This document shows positions 60,008 through 64,000 of a DNA stretch of 64,000 nucleotides, piece by piece. The position numbers and the translations under genes were made by a program. Under the pieces are notes generated by a model. That model was not told the origin of the DNA. It was given only the letters and a program-made list of their open reading frames with translations, and made no database searches. Source of the DNA: Candidatus Saccharibacteria bacterium 49-20 (GTDB lineage: Bacteria; Patescibacteriota; Saccharimonadia; Saccharimonadales; Saccharimonadaceae); assembly GCA_001897295.1 (NCBI GenBank), contig MKSN01000001.1:124001-188000 (forward strand). Direction: 5' to 3'. Every line of letters begins with the position of its first letter. The first letter of the stretch is position 1.

Positions 60008-61222
60008 TTATCCGTTGTAGGTGCCGAGCGTGACGGTCGTGGTTTGTTCTTTGCCGTCTCGCAGGTAGGTGATAGTGAGCTTATCGCCAGGGCGGTATTC
60101 GCCGAGGATGCTCGAGAGGCTGCCGTCTTTACCGACTGTTTCAGAATTAATCTTGGTAATGATGTCGCCGCTCTTAAGGCCTGCTTTTTCCGCTGGGCTA
60201 CCTGAGGCAACCGGGCTTGATGAACCGCTGGCATAGACGTATGCACCACTGTTTACGTCGAGCTTATACTCACGGGCTACATCAGGCGTAATAGTGAGGT
60301 AGTTGACGCCAAGGTAGGCGCGGGTTACCTTGCCCGTGTCGAGCACACCTGCGAGCACACCCTTAGTTGCATTAACTGGAATCGCAAAGCCAATGCCATT
60401 GGCGTCTTCTACGATTGCGGTGTTGATACCAATAACTTGGCCGGCCATGTTTACGAGTGGGCCACCCGAGTTTCCTGGGTTGATTGAGGCATCGGTTTGG
60501 ATGAGGTCGGTGAGGGTTTCGGTATCTCCACTCCCCGTATCGGCAGTGATTGGGCGACCTGTGCCGGAAATAATACCGCTTGTGACTGTGTTGCTGTATT
60601 GGCCGAGCGCATTTCCGATTGCAACAACCTGTTGCCCAGTGCGGATGGTTGAACTATTGCCAAGTGCTGCTGCGGTAAATTCTTTGTCAGACTTAATTTT
60701 AATAAACGCAATGTCATTGAGTGGGTCGCGACCAATGATTGTCGCGTCTTCGTAGAGTTCTCCAGTGCTGTCAACAACTGACACTGAAGTTGCACCTTCG
60801 AGGACGTGGTTGTTGGTCATCACGTAGCCGTTTTTGCTGACGATAATGCCCGTGCCTGCAGCTTCGCCTGAAGTCGAGCCGTAGTACGAGTTGGTGCGTG
60901 TCTGGGTGACGATAGAGACTACGCTTGGCCCTACTTTTTCGGCAACTGATGCAATTGAACTTTCTTCATCGGTCACGGTTTGGTTGCCGTCGGCTGAAGT
61001 TGAGAGTGAGGGTGAGGCGTTCGGGCCGAGGGTGCGGGTGAGCACGGTGCCACCAACAAGGCCAAGGACTAGTAGGATAATCGCGCCAAAAATCGAGAAT
61101 GTAATGATAAGTGGCTTTTGTGATTTCTTGCTTGGCGTTTGTGCCGGTTGTGTGTGGTGCACTGGTGCAGCCTCGGTTTTTGGCGCCTCTTCAGGTGTTT
61201 TTTCAGGTGTATGTTCGGACAT
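60008..61222 (-). CDS. htrA: HtrA/DegP-like serine protease with PDZ domain
   Basis: 404 aa: cytoplasmic Pro-rich end, one membrane helix (about 38-60), Ser-rich linker, trypsin-like domain with His in 'VMTNNHVLEG', Asp in 'PLNDIAFIK' and Ser in 'NPGNSGGPLV', then one PDZ domain ('SPAEKAGLKSGDIITKIN'). It degrades or refolds damaged proteins outside the membrane. AAGGGGAAAC precedes the ATG. Confidence 0.92.
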   Translation of the reverse strand: MSEHTPEKTPEEAPKTEAAPVHHTQPAQTPSKKSQKPLIITFSIFGAIILLVLGLVGGTVLTRTLGPNASPSLSTSADGNQTVTDEESSIASVAEKVGPSVVSIVTQTRTNSYYGSTSGEAAGTGIIVSKNGYVMTNNHVLEGATSVSVVDSTGELYEDATIIGRDPLNDIAFIKIKSDKEFTAAALGNSSTIRTGQQVVAIGNALGQYSNTVTSGIISGTGRPITADTGSGDTETLTDLIQTDASINPGNSGGPLVNMAGQVIGINTAIVEDANGIGFAIPVNATKGVLAGVLDTGKVTRAYLGVNYLTITPDVAREYKLDVNSGAYVYASGSSSPVASGSPAEKAGLKSGDIITKINSETVGKDGSLSSILGEYRPGDKLTITYLRDGKEQTTTVTLGTYNG

Positions 61223-61269
61223 TGTTTCCCCTTTTTACGAAATACTATAAATAATCTGAACCAAGTAAA

Positions 61270-62568
61270 TCACGACTTAGCATAGAATTTGCTGAGAATT
61301 CGGTAACTTTTTGTGGTGAAGGCGAGCAGTGCGACCATCAGCATGATAAATCCAGAAATGAGGAAGAGGAGCGCAATACCACGCGCATCACCCGTACCAA
61401 GGAGCCAGCTCCACTGCGCCTCGCCTTGGGTGGAATTCATGTACGGAATTATCCAGAACTCGGCGATTGGGCCAATGGCAAGTGCGGTAAGTGGTGCAGC
61501 CGCCGTTTCGATACTCGCCGCAAAGCCAAAGACGCGACCTTGGCGTTTAAGCGGCACAACACGCTGAATGATTGTCTGCTCAGTCGCTTCGATAATTGGA
61601 ATAAGGCACATGTAAAGGAAGATGCCGACTGCGTAGAGGAGCCAGAACTCACGAATCGTAAAGAGCATACCAAGAATTGCCATCACAATGTTAGCGATAA
61701 GGAGTGTTTCAAGCGGCTTTTTGCCAAGGCCCTTCTTAGCGATAATAAGGCCCCCGATAATGAAGCCGGTGCTGGTAATGCCAAGTACCACACCCCACAC
61801 CTGAACTGGGAAGAGAGTGAGCCCGTACGGGTCCATGAGCGCCATGTACACACCGCCGATAAAGTTATTGAAGGTCGAGAAGAGGATGAGTGCAAACAGG
61901 CCTGGTACGGCATGGATGGCAGCAATGCTTCCCTTGATGTCAATTTTCTTATTGGCGAGTTCGGGGTTGTGGACAATTTCTTCCTCTGGGATACTCACGA
62001 AGAAAATCAGATGAAGTGTGGCAACAAGTGTGAGGACGAGCGCGATAATGAGCGTCCAGCCCATGCCGAGGAATCCAATTGCAAGACCACTAAATACCGA
62101 CGTCACCAAGAAGCCAACACCCGCAACGCTCCCTACGAGTCCGTTGGCGTTGGCGTGCTTCTCTTTAGGTACGAGGATGGTGACAGTTGTTGAGAGTGCG
62201 ATGTTGCGCATATTTTCAACCACCGACCCCACAAGTACGACGCTGGCAAAGATCCAGAATACTGGGTTAGTCAGGTCTGCGATACTATTTGCGCCGAATG
62301 CAAAGTATACGATTGCGGCGATAAAGTACGTCGCGAGTGTGAACACGGCCGAGGCAAGCATAATGTTCTTTTTGCGGTGTTGGTCAACGAGCGTCCCAAA
62401 GAATAAGCTCGAAATTGCCACGAATAGCATATAGACACCACCTACGACCGCAGTGGCGAGCACAGAGCGGGTTTCGAGATAGGCCCAGAAGGTGAGTGCG
62501 AACCACAAAAAACTAGTGGTGACGTTGGCGATGAGGGTGTTTACGAGTACCTGAATAAAGTGCTTCAT
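61270..62568 (-). CDS. MFS transporter
   Basis: 432 aa with twelve predicted membrane helices and the MFS loop 'FFGTLVDQHRKKNIML' between helices 2 and 3. The family resembles macrolide-efflux/MFS_3 type exporters; substrate unknown. The ATG at 62568 is preferred over 62577 because TATAAA (62578-62583) lies 8-9 nt upstream of the former. Confidence 0.82.
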   Translation of the reverse strand: MKHFIQVLVNTLIANVTTSFLWFALTFWAYLETRSVLATAVVGGVYMLFVAISSLFFGTLVDQHRKKNIMLASAVFTLATYFIAAIVYFAFGANSIADLTNPVFWIFASVVLVGSVVENMRNIALSTTVTILVPKEKHANANGLVGSVAGVGFLVTSVFSGLAIGFLGMGWTLIIALVLTLVATLHLIFFVSIPEEEIVHNPELANKKIDIKGSIAAIHAVPGLFALILFSTFNNFIGGVYMALMDPYGLTLFPVQVWGVVLGITSTGFIIGGLIIAKKGLGKKPLETLLIANIVMAILGMLFTIREFWLLYAVGIFLYMCLIPIIEATEQTIIQRVVPLKRQGRVFGFAASIETAAAPLTALAIGPIAEFWIIPYMNSTQGEAQWSWLLGTGDARGIALLFLISGFIMLMVALLAFTTKSYRILSKFYAKS

Positions 62569-62637
62569 AATATGCATTTATAGTATCATTTTGCGGTAAC
62601 GAACCCAATCGCTCTCTGGTATAATGGTTCAACAGAT

Positions 62638-62711
62638 GGCGCCTTGGCCGAGAAGTTAGGCAACGGTCTGCAAAACCGTGTAGACGGGAGCGTTACCCGT
62701 AGGTGCCTCCA
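62638..62711 (+). tRNA. tRNA-Cys(GCA)
   Basis: Acceptor GGCGCCT/AGGTGCC with encoded CCA; anticodon loop CTGCAAA reads GCA. TATAAT at 62620-62625 is its -10 box. Confidence 0.93.
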
Positions 62712-62733
62712 TTATATTCCTCTTTCTAGAGGA

Positions 62734-63321
62734 TTATTTTTTTATGAAATCTACTAGCTCGGGGAAGGTCGGAGTATTGATATGGCCACGGTCTTCAAAT
62801 GCAGTGACGCCCGCGTTCGGGAGAATGGAATGATACTTTGCGAGTTCGCTAAAAGGCACAACGAAGTCGTCTTCACTTTGGAAAAGGTGAAATGCGTCCG
62901 CGGCACGTGTAAGATTTGACATGTCCGTAGGTAATTTAAAAGAAGCGAGGCTCTCGGCGGTCTCGTCGTCGTACGGCGCGGCAATTAAAGCGACTTTACT
63001 AAAGTGAAGCTCTTTGTGTTCGTTGAGGTATTTTGCAAGGAAAATACCACCAAGTGAATGACCGACAAGCGTCGTATCTTTTCGCAGGAATGGGATGATC
63101 TTTGAGAAATAGAGCGCCCATTCCTCGTATTTCGCATTGGCACTGTTTGGCATTGAGGGCAGGAGTACCTCATAGTCCGTGAGTGTTTCGCCAAGCCAAT
63201 TATTCCAGCGCTGCCTATAAAGCAGGCGTGTATAGTCGAGTTCTTGTTGGGTCAGATTTGCAAGAAAATCTGCATCTGAGTCGAATGTCGAACCACCGTG
63301 AATGATGCATACCTGTTTCAT
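62734..63321 (-). CDS. Alpha/beta hydrolase, RBBP9/YdeN-like
   Basis: 195 aa with 'VCIIHGGSTFDSD' at the start, nucleophile 'TTLVGHSLGGIFLAKYL' (GHSLGG), Asp in 'SEDDFVVPF' and His in 'EDRGHINTPTF'. This is the serine-hydrolase fold of the RBBP9/YdeN group; substrate unknown. TAGAAT lies 6 nt before the ATG. Confidence 0.82.
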   Translation of the reverse strand: MKQVCIIHGGSTFDSDADFLANLTQQELDYTRLLYRQRWNNWLGETLTDYEVLLPSMPNSANAKYEEWALYFSKIIPFLRKDTTLVGHSLGGIFLAKYLNEHKELHFSKVALIAAPYDDETAESLASFKLPTDMSNLTRAADAFHLFQSEDDFVVPFSELAKYHSILPNAGVTAFEDRGHINTPTFPELVDFIKK

Positions 63322-63375
63322 ACCCTTATTCTACCAAGGCTTTGCTATAATGTACTGAGTATTTCCCATACATAT

Positions 63376-63462
63376 GCGCGGATGGTGGAATTGGTAGACA
63401 CGAGAGACTTAAAATCTCTTGGCTTCACGGCCGTGCGGGTTCAAGTCCCGCTCTGCGCACCA
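63376..63462 (+). tRNA. tRNA-Leu(UAA)
   Basis: Class II tRNA, acceptor GCGCGGA/TCTGCGC with encoded CCA; anticodon loop TTAAAAT reads TAA. It also ends in GCGCACCA but carries no insertion. Confidence 0.95.
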
Positions 63463-63471
63463 GAACTTATG

Positions 63472-63500
63472 AACCCTCGGTTTTTTACCGAGGGTTTGTT
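63472..63500 (+). terminator. Terminator after tRNA-Leu(UAA)
   Basis: CCCTCGG (63474-63480) and CCGAGGG (63488-63494) followed by TTTGTT; TATACT of lemA begins directly behind. Confidence 0.78.
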
Positions 63501-63534
63501 ATACTAAAAGTATTAGAAATAAGGAGTGAAATAC

Positions 63535-64000
63535 ATGATTGCAGTTTGGATAATTATTGGTGTCGTAGTACTTATTGGTATTTTCCTATGGGTGACATAC
63601 AACAGCCTCGTCACACTTCGCGTACGCGTTGAAGAAGCGTGGAGCGACATTAATGTGCAACTTAAGCGTCGTCTTGACCTTATTCCAAACCTTGTGGAAA
63701 CAGTAAAGGGCTATGCAAAGCACGAATCTGGTGTGTTTGAAGCGGTTACCGAAGCACGCGCAAATGTGATTAACGCAAACGGTGTAAAGGAAACTGCTGC
63801 AGCAGAAAACCAATTCGAAGGTGCCCTCAAGAGCCTCTTCGCGGTTGCTGAAGCGTACCCAGACCTTAAGGCGAACCAAAACTTCGTCGAGCTTCAACGC
63901 GAACTTGTTGACACCGAAGACAAGATCCAAGGCTCACGCCGCTTCTACAACTCTGGCGTTACAAGCCTTAACACGAAGATTCAAACATTCCCAGCAAACA
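63535..64000 (+). CDS. lemA: LemA family protein, N-terminal part
   Basis: The gene runs off the window end. It has one N-terminal membrane helix (about 2-20), then '[43 protein letters not shown]' and '[27 protein letters not shown]', the LemA helical bundle. Function in envelope maintenance is poorly known. AAGGAG precedes the ATG; TATACT lies upstream. Confidence 0.9.
   Translation, partial: MIAVWIIIGVVVLIGIFLWVTYNSLVTLRVRVEEAWSDINVQLKRRLDLIPNLVETVKGYAKHESGVFEAVTEARANVINANGVKETAAAENQFEGALKSLFAVAEAYPDLKANQNFVELQRELVDTEDKIQGSRRFYNSGVTSLNTKIQTFPAN

Noticed and set aside
61426-62193. 255-aa plus-strand frame opposite the MFS transporter
   Set aside because: A shadow of the MFS gene; composition is atypical and no start signal or homology is evident.
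63376-63462. tRNA-Leu(UAA) as a fourth attachment site of the island
   Set aside because: It shares GCGCACCA by normal tRNA-Leu sequence, and no element arm sequence lies on either side.

Overview
The window looks like a chromosomal segment of a Patescibacteria (CPR) bacterium, most likely Saccharibacteria (TM7). The evidence is short intergenic gaps, TGA behaving as a normal stop (so not Gracilibacteria or Absconditabacteria), tRNAs with encoded CCA, type IV pilins of the GFTIVELL type, and many housekeeping genes whose ATG sits only 6 to 10 nt behind a TATAAT-like box (probable leaderless mRNAs). Taxonomy is inference; no marker phylogeny could be run.

Layout. 1-9.6 kb: chromosome (trhO end, HdeD-like protein, uvrC, a pilin carrying three phage tail-collar repeats, an FN3 protein, aminopeptidase P, PF04020 membrane protein, secG, an oligopeptide-type binding protein, tRNA-Val, tRNA-Leu). 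9.69-40.37 kb: a genomic island in the 3' end of tRNA-Leu(GAG). It reads as two related integrative elements in tandem, bounded by three copies of the 8-bp core GCGCACCA (9691, 29909, 40366). Element A (about 20 kb) has a large serine recombinase, small accessory genes, a two-gene cargo with HEPN-like motifs, a complete diversity-generating retroelement (DGR), regulators, and a compact type IV secretion operon (VirB2, VirB2-VirB6 fusion, PrgI/VirB3, TraC-like, VirB4, CHAP hydrolase, VirD4-like ATPase). Element B (about 10 kb) has lost its recombinase N-terminus and transfer genes. It carries an RloC-like AAA ATPase and a CsoR-controlled copper operon (CopB-type ATPase, YHS-flavoreductase fusion, three DUF305 proteins, DUF3105, cytochrome b5).

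40.4-49 kb: chromosome (typA, trehalase, cytidine-deaminase-like, rarA, pilin, SPFH protein, tRNA-Phe, small secreted protein, tRNA-Gly). 49.0-53.7 kb: an AT-richer defence islet next to tRNA-Gly (Gabija-like nuclease and helicase, a HEPN protein, an HNH-like protein) beside a duplicated tRNA 3' end. 53.7-64 kb: chromosome (methyltransferase, SMR exporter, DUF2200, MMPL transporter, HtrA, MFS, tRNA-Cys, hydrolase, tRNA-Leu(UAA), lemA start).

The outstanding system is the DGR at 17.06-20.13 kb. A 125-bp template repeat (TR) and the 3' end of the target gene (VR) differ at 12 positions, and all 12 are adenines in the TR. The target begins with a type IV prepilin signal almost identical to the host's own pilin, so the variable lectin-like domain is probably displayed on or near the host pilus. 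A (CT)14 tract sits just upstream of, or inside, the same reading frame, which would add on/off switching. The TR is transcribed divergently from the reverse transcriptase. A second striking feature is that the element's attachment site lies inside the recombinase coding sequence, so integration swaps the recombinase C-terminus for one encoded by the tRNA gene.
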